64,000 nt of DNA from Phenylobacterium sp. (GTDB lineage Bacteria; Pseudomonadota; Alphaproteobacteria; Caulobacterales; Caulobacteraceae). Position 1 is the stretch's first letter; each line of letters opens with the position of its first letter. A program made the translations under genes and the position numbers. The notes beneath the pieces are model-generated. The model made no database searches. It was not told the DNA's origin and was given only the letters and a program-made list of their open reading frames with translations. The stretch lies in the NCBI RefSeq assembly GCF_013822795.1, contig NZ_PNLB01000004.1, positions 62,001 through 126,000 of the forward strand, written 5' to 3'. Below are positions 44,663 through 55,811 of this stretch, in pieces.

Positions 44663-46921
44663 CTAGATCGCCAAATACAATTTTCGGGCGAGAGTTTCGA
44701 TCTCGTTCCGGACCGATCCGGCGGAGGTCCGCAGCAGGGCGGTGACGCCGCGACGGGCGGCCTCACGGTCGCAGGACAGCACCATCTGCTTGACCGGACC
44801 GATGCCGGCCGGCGGCATCGACAGGCGGTCAAACCCAAGCGCCACAAGGGCGAACGCCTCCAGCGGGCGGCCGGCCATCTCGCCGCACACTGAGACGGGC
44901 GTGCCGGTTTCTTCGCAGGCCTTCTGGATCACCTCCAGCGCCCGCAGCGCCGGCGGCGAGAGGAAGTCGTAGCGGTCCGACACCCGCGGGTTCCCGCGGT
45001 CGGCGGCGAACAGGTATTGCATTAGGTCATTGGTGCCGACGCTGACGAAATCAGTCATCGGAAGCAAAGCATCAAGGTGCCAGACCACGGCCGGCGCTTC
45101 GATCATCGCCCCGACGTCGAGGCGCGAGGGGGCGGGGCGGCCGCGGCGCTGGGCCCAGGCGACCTCATGATCGACCAGGGCGCGGGCGGCGCGGAACTCG
45201 TCGACGCTGGCCACCAGCGGGAACATGATGCGCAGCGCGCGGCCGCGAGCCGCCGCGATCAGGGCGCGCAACTGCAGGCGCAGAAGGGCGGGGCGGTCCA
45301 GCCCCATGCGGATCGCGCGCCAACCGAGGGCGGGGTTCTCCTCGCGCTCGGCCTCAAGATAGGGCAGCACCTTGTCGCCGCCGAGGTCGAGGGTGCGGAA
45401 GGTGACAGGCCGATCGCCGGCGGCGTCCATCACCCGGCCGTAGAGCGCGGTCTGCGCGTTGAAGCGCGGCATCTCCTCGGCGACCATGAACTGGAACTCG
45501 GTGCGGAAGAGGCCGATGCCCTCGGCCCCGGTTTCGCCGAGGATGTCGAGGTCGACGTCCAGCCCCGCGTTCATCAGCAAGGTGACCTTGGCCCCGTCGC
45601 GGGTGAAGGCCGGGGTGTCGCGCAGCTTGGCGAACTCGGCGCGCCGCTGCAGGCGAACTTCGAGGCGGGCCTGCAGCGCCTTCACGACATCGACACGCGG
45701 GCGCAGGTAGGCCTCGCCGGTCTCGGCGTCGACGATGACCGGGTCGCCTTCCGAAACCTTGTCGCGCAGGCCTGGCAGGCGGCCGACGCAGGGAATGTCC
45801 AGCGCGCGGGCGACGATCGCCGCGTGGCTGGCCGAGGAGCCTTCTTCCAGCAGCAGTCCGGCCAGCTTGGTGCGGTCGTATTCGAGCAGGTCGGCGGGAC
45901 CGAGGTTCCGGGCGATCAGGATGGCGTTCTCGGGCAGCTCGCGCGCGGTGTGGCCGTCGCCCGACAGGTGGCGCAGCAGCCGGTCGGCCAGATCTTCGAA
46001 GTCGTGCAGTCGCTCGCGCAGATACGGATCGCGGGCCTGGCCCAGGCGGGCGCGGTGCTCGGAGCGCACCCGCTCGACCGCGGCCTCGGCGGTGAGGCCG
46101 TTGCGGACCGCGTCCTCCAGGCTGCGGTTCCAGCCGCGGTCATGGGCGAACATCTTGTAGGTCTCGAGCACCTCGTAGGAGGCGTCGACCAGGCCGTGCT
46201 CGCCGGTGAGCATGTCGTCGATCTGGGCCTGCAGACCGACGATCGCGGTCTTCAGACGGGCCTCCTCAGCCACCACGTCCTCGGCCAGCAACTGTGAGGG
46301 AGCGACCGGGGGTTCGTGCAGCACCGCCACGCCCAGGGCCAGGCCGTCGGCGAATTTCGAGCCGATCAGCCGCTCGGGCCGGTGCGGCGCGATCTCGACG
46401 CCTTTGAGTTCGCCCTCCAGCTCGCTGCCGGCGACCATTTCGGCCAGCACCATGGCGACGATCTGCAGGTCCTCGACCTCGTCGTCGGTATAGACCCGCT
46501 CGGTGCGGTTCTGGACGACCAGCACGCCGATCGCGCGGCCGCCGCGCAGCAGCGGCACGCCCATGAAGGCGTGGAACGGGTCTTCGCCGGTTTCGGGGCG
46601 GTAGGAGAAGGCCGGATGGTTGGGCGCGTCAGACAGGTTGAGCGGTCGGCCCAGGCGCATGATCTCGCCGACCAGGCCCTCGCCGGGCTTCATGCGGGTG
46701 ACGTGCACGGCGCCAGGGTCCAGGCCCTCGGTGGCGAACAGCTCCATGTCGCCGCTGGCGCGGCGCATGTAGAGCGAGCAGACCTCGGCGACCATCGAGC
46801 GGGCGATGATCCGCACGACGACGTCCAGACGCGACTGGGCCGGCCCGCCGGAGGCGAGTGCTTCGCGAATCTGCCGCAGCAGACTGCGTTGTCCCCGAAC
46901 CGCGATACCGGGCATGGCCAT
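44663..46921 (-). CDS. ptsP: Phosphoenolpyruvate-protein phosphotransferase PtsP (EI-Ntr)
   Basis: A 752-residue enzyme I of the nitrogen phosphotransferase system, which passes phosphate from PEP to NPr and then to PtsN. The N-terminus is a GAF sensor (residues 20-165), the phospho-histidine is His366 in SSASHAAIVARALDI, and the PEP-binding C-domain ends with the active-site cysteine in VCGEMAGRPLEAF near residue 680. GAF plus EI domains distinguish EI-Ntr from sugar EI. The start at 46921 is ATG; a second ATG is two codons on. A 545-nt stretch without a gene lies upstream. Confidence 0.96.
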   Translation of the reverse strand: MAMPGIAVRGQRSLLRQIREALASGGPAQSRLDVVVRIIARSMVAEVCSLYMRRASGDMELFATEGLDPGAVHVTRMKPGEGLVGEIMRLGRPLNLSDAPNHPAFSYRPETGEDPFHAFMGVPLLRGGRAIGVLVVQNRTERVYTDDEVEDLQIVAMVLAEMVAGSELEGELKGVEIAPHRPERLIGSKFADGLALGVAVLHEPPVAPSQLLAEDVVAEEARLKTAIVGLQAQIDDMLTGEHGLVDASYEVLETYKMFAHDRGWNRSLEDAVRNGLTAEAAVERVRSEHRARLGQARDPYLRERLHDFEDLADRLLRHLSGDGHTARELPENAILIARNLGPADLLEYDRTKLAGLLLEEGSSASHAAIVARALDIPCVGRLPGLRDKVSEGDPVIVDAETGEAYLRPRVDVVKALQARLEVRLQRRAEFAKLRDTPAFTRDGAKVTLLMNAGLDVDLDILGETGAEGIGLFRTEFQFMVAEEMPRFNAQTALYGRVMDAAGDRPVTFRTLDLGGDKVLPYLEAEREENPALGWRAIRMGLDRPALLRLQLRALIAAARGRALRIMFPLVASVDEFRAARALVDHEVAWAQRRGRPAPSRLDVGAMIEAPAVVWHLDALLPMTDFVSVGTNDLMQYLFAADRGNPRVSDRYDFLSPPALRALEVIQKACEETGTPVSVCGEMAGRPLEAFALVALGFDRLSMPPAGIGPVKQMVLSCDREAARRGVTALLRTSAGSVRNEIETLARKLYLAI

Positions 46922-47467
46922 CGGGTGAGTTTCGCTCCCTTTTCCCTAATCGCCTCCTAGCAGCTTTGCGCGTCGGAACGGAGACGAAAACAGGGCGGCG
47001 CAACTTTGTGAGCGCGGCAGTGCAAGGCGCGCAGGACGCGGCCTGCGCCAGGAGGGGGTTTGCCGAATTTGCGCGCAGCGGCGCCGCTGCGCGCGGCGGC
47101 CCCGTTAAAGGCGCGATGCCGATCGAATGTTCGCTGTAAACATTGGCGCCGCCTGGGCCTGGAGCCAACGCCACCCAGATCAGGAAGCCGCGTGAAATCA
47201 GTCCGGCCGTCGGCGCGGCGCCTAAAAACAAGGCGTTGACCTGAGCCAGCTGGATGATAGCGGCGTCGGGGTTCGCTGCACCGCTTTCGAGCTGAGACGC
47301 CCGCGAGCCGAAAAATACAACCAGCGCAGTGCCATGCGTTTCCCCGCCGCATGCCCGGCATCATACTGGAGCTTGATTGAAGCCTTCGCCCGTTCTTGTG
47401 GCGCGGGGCGCGTCGGGGGCGCGGGGAGCAGGAGTACGCGGCCCGGCGGCGAGCGCGGAGTGCGGCG
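46922..47467. other. 545-nt stretch without a convincing gene
   Basis: This gap between the divergent ptsP and hscC genes has open frames on both strands but none has a start in a plausible place together with protein-like sequence. One minus-strand stretch (about 47110-47360) reads as a mildly hydrophobic polypeptide with no start codon, and may be a remnant. A perfect 24-bp palindrome lies at 47071-47094. The hscC leader has GGAG eight bases before its GTG start. No terminator or promoter is confidently seen. Confidence 0.6.
47071..47094. repeat. 24-bp perfect palindrome
   Basis: Twelve bases GCGCGCAGCGGC are followed directly by their reverse complement GCCGCTGCGCGC. It is self-complementary with no loop and could form a very GC-rich cruciform or hairpin in the ptsP-hscC gap. 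Its role is unknown. Confidence 0.7.
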
Positions 47468-49167
<1,700 letters not shown>

Positions 49168-49171
<4 letters not shown>

Positions 49172-50037
49172 GCGGACTGTCGATCTGGGAGGTCCTCGGC
49201 CAGCCTCCGACCGACGACCAGCGGGCCATCAAGCGCGCCTACGCCCAACAGCTGAAGCGCACGCATCCGGAGGACGACGCCGCCGGTTTCCAGCTCCTGC
49301 GACAAGCATACGAGCGGGCGACGTCGATCGCCGCGCACGCGGCGGCTCGCGCGCACGCGGCCGAGCCCGCCCAGGAGTCGCATCCCGAGCCGCAAGCCGA
49401 GGTCGTCGAAGCGTGCGCGCCCGAGAAGGATCCCCACGAGGCGCACTGGCGCATCTGCGGACGGCTTGAGCAGCTGCTGGCCATGGAGCACGTCGATCCC
49501 GCCGCGATGACGGCGGCGCTCGAGGCGGTGCTGCAGACTGAGTCGATGGAGAACCTGGAGATCTTCGCCGACACCGAGGTGGGACTGGCGCGGGTGCTGC
49601 TGCATTTCGCCCCGCGCGGCGACCTGTTGCTGCCAAGGGCGATCGAGCACTTCGGCTGGTACGATCAGGAGGACCGCTGGGATCTGTCGCCCGAGATCCG
49701 GGGCGTGTTGTCGCGCGAGCGGGCGCTGGCCGTCATGACGCGGCTGAGCGACCGCCGCCACCAGCATCATGTCGGCTACATGACCTTGTGCGCCGGACCG
49801 TTGGAGACGATGGGGTTCTGGCGCCGGCTGCGGCTGGGCCGCCGCCATCGTCCGGTAGCCGCCTTTCTCAACTTCGCCGTCGGTCAGGCGCCCGGCGTGC
49901 TGCACATGCTCGACCAGGATGTGGTCGAGGCCTGGGATCGGCGGATCGCCCGGCGCGAGAAGACGCGGCAGGCCCGCACGACGTTCTGGGTGTTCGGCGC
50001 CTTCCTTGCGGTGGTGCTGCTGATGGCGCGCTGGTGA
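49168..50037 (+). CDS. Membrane-anchored J-like partner of HscC (DjlC-type)
   Basis: A 289-residue protein. Residues 4-50 look like a J domain: WEVLGQPPTDDQRAIKRAYAQQLKRTHPEDDAAGFQLLRQAYERA; the signature HPD appears as HPE. A long helical middle follows and one membrane span closes the protein (TTFWVFGAFLAVVLLMARW). This layout matches E. coli YbeS/YbeV (DjlB/DjlC), the J partners of HscC. Translation starts at GTG 49168, overlapping the hscC stop. Whether HPE still stimulates the Hsp70 ATPase is not known from sequence; in the DjlC group deviations are common. The pair looks like a mobile cassette. Confidence 0.85.
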
Positions 50038-50144
50038 CGATCCCGGTCACCTTTTCAAAGCCTGAAGGTTGACGCTCGGCAGGCGATTGCCTGATCGCCG
50101 CGGTCGCGCCCATAGTCGTCGCATAACAATGTTCGGGGTGGGCG

Positions 50145-51875
50145 ATGGGTAAGGCATGGCTGGGGCTGGTCGGCGGCCTGGCGGTGATCCTGACGGGCGC
50201 GCTGCTGGCCTGGCTGGTGCAGACGGCGGGCGGGGTGAGCGTGCGCGACGTGCGCTTCGCCGGCGACCGCGGAACCACGCTGTCGGCCCTGGTCTACACG
50301 CCGAAGTCCGCCACGCCGGAGCGCCCGGCGCCTGGGGTGCTGCTGAGCCATGGCTACATCAACACCCGCGAAATGCAGTCGGCCTTCGCCATTGAGCTGG
50401 CGCGGCGCGGCTTCGTCGTGGTGGCGATCGACCAGCCGGGCCACGGCTATTCCGACGCCATCGTCGGGGCCAACGACTTCGGCGGGCCGGCGGCGCTGCG
50501 CTACCTGGAGAGCCTGCCGCAGGTCGACAGGGCCAATATCGGCTTGGCCGGACACAGTCTTGGCGGTGGGCCGGTGGTCGGCGCGGCGGCGTCCGATCCT
50601 GACGGCTATCGCGCGGCGGTGCTGGTCGGATCGACCCCGGCGATCGGGGCGGTGTTCGGCTCCAAGGCCAAGGCCGACCTGCGCAACCTGGCGCTGGTGT
50701 TCGGCGGGTACGACGAGTTCGCCGAGTTGATGTGGCAGGTCCCGCGCGGCTTCGACGTTCCGCGCTCGCGGGCCCTGCAGGCGCTGTTCAGGACCGCCGA
50801 ACCCATCGTTCCTGGCCGGGTCTATGGCGACATCGGCGCAGGGACGGCGCATGTGCTGCACGTGCCGCCGGTCACCCATCCTTGGGAGCATTTCTCGTCG
50901 GGGGGCGTCGCGCCGACCGTCGACTGGTTCCAGCGCACGCTGGACGGCGAGGCGCGGCCGTTGCCGCCGGGCGACCAGATCTGGTTCTGGAAGGAGCTGG
51001 GAACCCTCATCGCCTTCGCCGGGATGGCGGCGGTGCTGCTGGCGACCTTCGAGATCCTGCTCAGCGTGCGCTGGCTGCATCGGCTGGACCGCCGCCCGCA
51101 GCCGTTGGCGCCGCTCGCGTCCGGCCGGGACGGACGCTGGTGGCTGTTCTTCGCAGTGACCGCCGCCCTGCCGGCGATCACCTACTTCCCGCTGATGAAG
51201 CTCGGCATGCTGTTCCTGCCGATGCCGCTCTATCCGCAGTGGATCACCAATCAACTGCTGGTCTGGGCGCTGGGCGGAGCGGCCCTGACCCTGGCGATCG
51301 GGCTGGCGACCAAGGCGCCGAAGCCGGCCGTCGCAGCCGACTGGCCGCGGTCGGCGGCGATCGCGCTGCTGACGGTCGCAGCGGGCTATCTGACGCTCGC
51401 GGTCGTGGCGCGGGTGCTGAACGTCGACTACCGCTTCTGGGTCGTGGGGCTGAAGCCGCTGGACCTGCGCCATCTGGGCTTCGCCCTGGCCTACTTGCCG
51501 CTGTGGACCGTGTTCTTCGTGATCGCGCTGCGCGGGCTGCATGGACGGCTGGCGGTGGCGGGCGAGGGGCGCTGGACGCATTACATCGCCGGCATGGCCG
51601 CGATGTCGCTCGGCTTCGTGGTGCTGCTGGCGATCCAGTACGGGGCGCTGTTCCTGACCGGCCGGCTGGCCATGGCCGAACCGCTGAACACCATCATCGC
51701 CATCCAGTTCGTACCGCTGCTGGCGCTGGTCGGGGTGGTTTCGGTGTTCACCTGGCGGCGCACCGGCAGCCACCTGCCGGGCGCGCTGATCTGCGCCTTG
51801 CTGCTGGCCTGGTACGTCAGCGCCGGCACGGCGACCCACTGGTCGCCGAGCTTCCAGCTGCCGATGCCGGGCTAA
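50145..51875 (+). CDS. Alpha/beta hydrolase fused to a multi-span membrane domain
   Basis: A 576-residue protein with an unusual architecture: an N-terminal membrane span (KAWLGLVGGLAVILTGALLAW), an exported alpha/beta hydrolase domain of about 260 residues with nucleophile in GLAGHSLGGGP and oxyanion GVLLSHGYIN, and then about seven hydrophobic spans (for example FAGMAAVLLATFEILL and LLVWALGGAALTLAIGLA). A membrane-bound lipase or acyltransferase is possible. No family name is recognised for the whole. It stands alone, 107 nt after the J protein gene, and its stop overlaps the acetyltransferase stop on the other strand. Confidence 0.83.
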   Translation: MGKAWLGLVGGLAVILTGALLAWLVQTAGGVSVRDVRFAGDRGTTLSALVYTPKSATPERPAPGVLLSHGYINTREMQSAFAIELARRGFVVVAIDQPGHGYSDAIVGANDFGGPAALRYLESLPQVDRANIGLAGHSLGGGPVVGAAASDPDGYRAAVLVGSTPAIGAVFGSKAKADLRNLALVFGGYDEFAELMWQVPRGFDVPRSRALQALFRTAEPIVPGRVYGDIGAGTAHVLHVPPVTHPWEHFSSGGVAPTVDWFQRTLDGEARPLPPGDQIWFWKELGTLIAFAGMAAVLLATFEILLSVRWLHRLDRRPQPLAPLASGRDGRWWLFFAVTAALPAITYFPLMKLGMLFLPMPLYPQWITNQLLVWALGGAALTLAIGLATKAPKPAVAADWPRSAAIALLTVAAGYLTLAVVARVLNVDYRFWVVGLKPLDLRHLGFALAYLPLWTVFFVIALRGLHGRLAVAGEGRWTHYIAGMAAMSLGFVVLLAIQYGALFLTGRLAMAEPLNTIIAIQFVPLLALVGVVSVFTWRRTGSHLPGALICALLLAWYVSAGTATHWSPSFQLPMPG

Positions 51876-52420
51876 GGCCGCGCGACCCGCTTGGCCATCA
51901 GCAGGTCGGGCCGGCCAAAGCCGTTGGCGTCGGGCACCACGCCTACCGCCTCGTAGCCGAGCTTTCGGTAGAAGAAGAACGGGTGGCCGCTGGTCGGGGT
52001 GATCTGGGCCAGCTTGGCCAGGGCGTCGGGGAAGATGTCGGCGCCGAACAGGCTGGTGCCGCCGAATTCGTCGTCGGTGCCGAGATAGACCGTCAGCTTG
52101 CCCATGGCCGCCGCGCGGGCCTCCAGCGCCGCGGTCAGCGCCGCGCCGACGCCCTTGCCGTGGTGGCGGGGATCGACGGCCAGCGGATGTAGTTCGGCCG
52201 CGTGGCTGTAGGTGTCGATGCCGCCGATCACGCCCAGCACGGCCTCGCCCTCCAACGCGGCGATGGCGAAGCGTTCCGGTACGGTGAGGAAGGTCTCGAC
52301 CTCGGCCTCGGCCTCGCCGTCCTCCTGATAGGCCGGAATGTGGGCGAAGGCCTCGCGCAGGATACGCGCGCACTCGGCGCGCTGGGCGGCGTTCAGGTGT
52401 TCGAAGGCGACGAGGTCCAT
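51872..52420 (-). CDS. GNAT family N-acetyltransferase, AAC(6')-like
   Basis: A 182-residue acetyltransferase. The acetyl-CoA loop is HPLAVDPRHHGKGVGAALTAALE and the C-terminal part has FFFYRKLGYEAVGVV. The arrangement (ILREAFAHIPAYQEDGEAEAEVETFL, FGGTSLFGADIF) is like aminoglycoside 6-prime-acetyltransferases of environmental bacteria, but the substrate cannot be told. The start at 52420 was preferred; the gene overlaps the upstream regulator by 28 nt, so it is probably expressed with it. Confidence 0.82.
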   Translation of the reverse strand: MDLVAFEHLNAAQRAECARILREAFAHIPAYQEDGEAEAEVETFLTVPERFAIAALEGEAVLGVIGGIDTYSHAAELHPLAVDPRHHGKGVGAALTAALEARAAAMGKLTVYLGTDDEFGGTSLFGADIFPDALAKLAQITPTSGHPFFFYRKLGYEAVGVVPDANGFGRPDLLMAKRVARP

Positions 52421-53034
52421 GGCGTGACACGGTACGCGCACCGCCGGGCTCCCGCCAGGATGTGGTCGGTGCGCTCGACGCCGGCCGGCGCGAGCATGGC
52501 CCGGAACAGCGCCAGCTCCGATCGGCAGAAGCCCTGGCAGGCGCTGGCCGCCGCGCAAATCGGGCAGTGGTTCTCGATCAGCAGGTAGCCGCCCTCGGCC
52601 AGCGGCGTCCACTCGGCCATGTAGCCCTCGGCGGCGCGCACCGCGGCCAGGCGTTCCAGCTTCTGCTCGAGGCTGTCGGCGGCGCCGAGCGCCCGGCGAT
52701 ATCCGACTTCGACGGCCCGTTCACGCCGGCTGACCAGGCGGTCCAGGCCTTCCTCGCCAAACTCGCTGCGGACCGCCTCCAGCAATTCGACGGTCAGTTG
52801 GGCGTGGGTGTTGGGGAAGCGCTCGTTGCCGAGGGCGCTGAGCGACCAGGAGCGTCGCGGCCGCCCCACGCCCATGCGTTCGGTGACATGCTCGACCAGC
52901 CCTTCGGACTGGAGTTTTTCCATTTGCAGACGGGCGGCCTGGCGGGTGACACCCATGGCCTCGGCGATCGCCTTGGTCTGGGCCGGGCCCTTGCTCTTCA
53001 GCAGCAGGAGGATCTGGTCGGATGTGCTGTGCAT
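52393..53034 (-). CDS. Cysteine-rich helix-turn-helix regulator (SufR/ArsR-type)
   Basis: A 213-residue transcription factor. The N-terminal winged helix is HSTSDQILLLLKSKGPAQTKAIAEAMGVTRQAARLQMEKL. The C-terminal domain has a cysteine cluster, CPICAAASACQGFCRSEL and ARRCAYRV near the end, which is the pattern of the SufR family where cysteines hold a [4Fe-4S] cluster, though metal-binding ArsR-like proteins are an alternative. It is divergent from the MFS gene and is flanked by an inverted repeat covering both start codons. It overlaps the acetyltransferase gene by 28 nt. Its signal would be iron-sulfur state or a toxic compound. Confidence 0.83.
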   Translation of the reverse strand: MHSTSDQILLLLKSKGPAQTKAIAEAMGVTRQAARLQMEKLQSEGLVEHVTERMGVGRPRRSWSLSALGNERFPNTHAQLTVELLEAVRSEFGEEGLDRLVSRRERAVEVGYRRALGAADSLEQKLERLAAVRAAEGYMAEWTPLAEGGYLLIENHCPICAAASACQGFCRSELALFRAMLAPAGVERTDHILAGARRCAYRVTPWTSSPSNT

Positions 53035-53108
53035 TTGACAAATAGATGATTGCAAAACCCGCGCGCCGGGTCTAGCGCCTAATATGTAAAGTTGGAGATT
53101 GTCAAATG
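53032..53108. promoter_or_regulatory. Divergent promoter region with inverted repeat over both start codons
   Basis: CATTTGACAA (53032-53041) and TTGTCAAATG (53099-53108) are exact 10-bp inverted copies, and each contains one start codon of the divergent regulator and MFS genes. TAATAT at 53090-53095 could be a -10 for the exporter. The arms are likely half-sites for the regulator, and leaders are short or absent. Confidence 0.7.
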
Positions 53109-54518
53109 GCTGCTGCGGCGCGCGCGGACGGAAGTTGGGCCGATGTGGTGGGTGAGGGGCGCCTGCCGCGCTTCGTTCTGATCTGCCTGGGCGTGTGGAT
53201 CAGCGCCGCCGACTCGATGGTCACGGCCACGATTATGCCCAGCGTGGGGGCCGACCTTGGCGGCTACGCCTATTTCGGCTGGGCGACGGCGGGATTTCTG
53301 CTCGGATCGGTGCTGGCGGGGGCGAGCTCGGGTCTGCTCGGCCTGCGCTTTGGCCTGCGACGGGCGACGGCCGCCGCCGCGGTGCTTTACGCGGTCGGCT
53401 GCGCGCTCAGCGCCGGCGGCCCCGACATCGCCAGCTTCCTGATCGGCCGGGTGCTGCAGGGCCTGGGCGGCGGCTGGGTGGTCGGGTTCTGCTCGGTGGC
53501 CATCGGGCTGATGTTTCCCGACCGGCTGCTGCCGCGGGTCTATGCGACGATCACCGCGATCTGGGGCGTGGCCAGCCTGCTCGGCCCGCTGATCGGCGGG
53601 ATCTTCGCCGACCTTGGCGCGTGGCGCTGGGTGTTCTGGCTGTTCGCCATCCAAGGCGCTGGGGTGGCCTGGGCCGCCTACGTGATGTTGCCCAGCGACC
53701 GCGGCGACGAGGGCGCCAAGGTCGCCTGGCCGCAACTGGGCCTGATCGCGGCCGGGGTGATGGCCATTGGCTTGGCCGACATGGCCCGCGACTTCCTTCG
53801 CTCGGGTCTGCTGACGGCGCTGGGCTGCGCCTTGCTGGCCTTCACGGTCTGGTTCGACGAGCGGGCGCGCACGCGGTTGCTGCCGAAAGGAGCGAGCGAC
53901 ATGACCACCATTCCGGGGGCGGGCTTCGCCGCGATGTTCCTGCTCACCGTCGCCTCGATGGGATTTGCGATCTACGGCCCGGCGATCCTGCAGAAGCTGG
54001 CTGGGCTGTCGGCGCTGGAAGCCGGCTACGTGATCGCTGGCGAGGCGGCGGCCTGGACGGTGATGGGCCTGATGGTGGCGCACCTGACCGGCGCCTGGCC
54101 GCAGCGGATGATCCGGCTGGGGGCGATCGTCGCCACCCTGGGCGTCGCGTTCGCGGCCTTGACCATGCCGTCGGCCTCGATCGTCGGCGTGGTGGTCGCC
54201 GGGCTGTTCCTGGGCGGCGGCTTTGGTCTGTCCTGGGCGTTCATGAGTCAGCGCATCCTGGCTTCGCTGCCGGAGGGCGACGAGCGGGCGATCGGGGCGG
54301 CGGCCATGACCACGGTGCGGCTGACCGGCTCGGCTGTGGGCGCGGCGGCGGCCGGGGCGGTCGCCAATCTGGTCGGCTTCTCGGAGGGGCTGAGCGAGGC
54401 CAGCGCCAGGTCGGCAGGGCTGTGGGTGTTCGTCGCGGTGCTGCCGCTGGCGGTCGCCGGCGTCTGGGCGGCGTTCGGCCTGACCTCGGCTAAGGCTGGC
54501 GAAGCGCGCCCAGCATGA
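53106..54518 (+). CDS. MFS drug exporter (DHA2-like)
   Basis: A 470-residue major facilitator with about 12-14 hydrophobic spans. The segment [18 protein letters not shown] in span 1 and the loop [24 protein letters not shown] after it match motif A-type drug:proton antiporters. An amphipathic break near 230 separates the halves. It is divergent from the cysteine-rich regulator, which probably controls it, and overlaps the TetR gene at its 3 prime end by 29 nt. The exported compound is unknown. Confidence 0.9.
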   Translation: MAAAARADGSWADVVGEGRLPRFVLICLGVWISAADSMVTATIMPSVGADLGGYAYFGWATAGFLLGSVLAGASSGLLGLRFGLRRATAAAAVLYAVGCALSAGGPDIASFLIGRVLQGLGGGWVVGFCSVAIGLMFPDRLLPRVYATITAIWGVASLLGPLIGGIFADLGAWRWVFWLFAIQGAGVAWAAYVMLPSDRGDEGAKVAWPQLGLIAAGVMAIGLADMARDFLRSGLLTALGCALLAFTVWFDERARTRLLPKGASDMTTIPGAGFAAMFLLTVASMGFAIYGPAILQKLAGLSALEAGYVIAGEAAAWTVMGLMVAHLTGAWPQRMIRLGAIVATLGVAFAALTMPSASIVGVVVAGLFLGGGFGLSWAFMSQRILASLPEGDERAIGAAAMTTVRLTGSAVGAAAAGAVANLVGFSEGLSEASARSAGLWVFVAVLPLAVAGVWAAFGLTSAKAGEARPA

Positions 54519-55068
54519 TGCGCGACAGGGCCGCGATCGCCTCGTCGCGGCTCATCCGCCCAGCGGCGGCGGCCTGCGATAGGATGTCCGCAGCGCCGAT
54601 CACGCCCAGCAGGACGGCGCGTCCCGCGGGTCCGGGCAATGGCGCATAACGGGCGAGCGCGGCCAGGTATTGGTCGACATAGCCCTCGCGCAGGGCCTGG
54701 CGGAAATCGTCCATCTCCTCGCTGGCCGACAGGGCCGCGGCGATGGCGCCGAACTCCGGTCCGGCCTGCAGCACGCAATCGACATAGGCGGCGCTGAGGA
54801 TCGCGACGACGTCCTCCAGCGTCCGCGTCTGGGCGGCGAGGGCGGCCTCGACCGCCTGCGCCTGGCGGGCGTCGAAATGGCGATAGAGCGCGATCAGCAG
54901 CCCGGCCCGGGTGCCGAAATGCTCGTAGGCGATGGGCTTGGTGACGCCGGCCTGTTCGGCCAGCCGGGCCAGGGTGAGCGCATCGGTGCCCTCGGCGCGG
55001 ACGATCGCCGCCGCTGTCTCCAGAAGCTGGTTGCGCCGCTGATCGCGCGGCATCCGCCTGCTCGACAC
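54490..55068 (-). CDS. TetR family transcriptional regulator
   Basis: A 192-residue repressor with an N-terminal helix-turn-helix (residues 12-55, [20 protein letters not shown] through [18 protein letters not shown]) and a ligand-binding helical C-terminus. The start is GTG 55068 or ATG 55053. It is divergent from a three-gene operon, and three 14-bp operator-like sites lie in the 95 nt between them, so it almost certainly regulates itself and that operon. Its C-terminus is convergent with the MFS gene (29 nt overlap). The ligand is unknown. Confidence 0.9.
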   Translation of the reverse strand: MSSRRMPRDQRRNQLLETAAAIVRAEGTDALTLARLAEQAGVTKPIAYEHFGTRAGLLIALYRHFDARQAQAVEAALAAQTRTLEDVVAILSAAYVDCVLQAGPEFGAIAAALSASEEMDDFRQALREGYVDQYLAALARYAPLPGPAGRAVLLGVIGAADILSQAAAAGRMSRDEAIAALSRIMLGALRQP

Positions 55069-55099
55069 GCCTGTCCTTTCACGCCGCTTGACAGCGATC

Positions 55100-55141
55100 C
55101 TACGATCCGTAACTTACGATCAGTAACTTACGGATCGTAAC
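55100..55141. promoter_or_regulatory. Three tandem 14-bp TetR-type operators
   Basis: Three consecutive 14-mers, CTACGATCCGTAAC (55100-55113), TTACGATCAGTAAC (55114-55127) and TTACGGATCGTAAC (55128-55141), each with TTAC and GTAA arms, run without a gap. Outer copies also pair as a 12-bp inverted repeat. They lie 32 nt from the tetR start and 23 nt from the operon start. Confidence 0.85.
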
Positions 55142-55163
55142 AACAGATTTAGCGGAGGCGGAC

Positions 55164-55811
55164 GTGACAGCCAATACCCTTCAGCTCGCGCCGGTCGGTG
55201 CGGATCAGGTCGCGCGCTTCGCGCCGCTGATCCCTGGCCTGATCCGGGCGACCGGACCGGTCAGCTACGACTATCAGTTCGGCGTCGATGGTCTGCTGGA
55301 GCAGGCGGTGGCCGCCTCCTGGACCACGCCGGACACGCTGTTCTGCGCAGCCTGCACGACCGCGGTGACGCAGGGCGACGAGTTGCTGGGGATCGAACTC
55401 GGCTTCGCCGGGCCGAACTTCTACGTCTTCAAGACCAATCTGGCGGCGCTCGCGCCCGAGCTGATGGCGCAGGGCAAGGCCAGCTACGAGCAGTTCGCGG
55501 GCTTGGCGGCGCGGGCCGAAACGGCGAGCTATCTCAACGCCCATGTTCCGGACGACGTCTACTATCTGCACGCCCTGTCGACGCCGCCGCAGCATCGCGG
55601 CAAGGGCGTGGGACGCGATCTTCTGAAGGCCGCAATCATGCGGGCCAAGGCGGCGGGGTACCGCGAGCTGCAGCTCGACGTGCTGGCCGACAATCCGGCC
55701 GTCGGTTTCTACCAGGCGATGGGACTGCGTATCCTGGCCGAGCTGCGCTCGCCTGAGCTTTCGCGGGACCACGGCTTTCCGTCCGAGTACCGCATGGCGG
55801 TGACGTTGTGA
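55164..55811 (+). CDS. GNAT family N-acetyltransferase, first gene of a TetR-flanked operon
   Basis: A 215-residue acetyltransferase with the acetyl-CoA loop LSTPPQHRGKGVGRDLLKAAI and the C-terminal AVGFYQAMGLRILAEL. The start is GTG 55164, preceded by GGAGG at the right distance. The gene overlaps the next by 4 nt. It is the first gene after the operator sites and is probably repressed by the TetR protein. Substrate is unknown. Confidence 0.85.
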   Translation: MTANTLQLAPVGADQVARFAPLIPGLIRATGPVSYDYQFGVDGLLEQAVAASWTTPDTLFCAACTTAVTQGDELLGIELGFAGPNFYVFKTNLAALAPELMAQGKASYEQFAGLAARAETASYLNAHVPDDVYYLHALSTPPQHRGKGVGRDLLKAAIMRAKAAGYRELQLDVLADNPAVGFYQAMGLRILAELRSPELSRDHGFPSEYRMAVTL

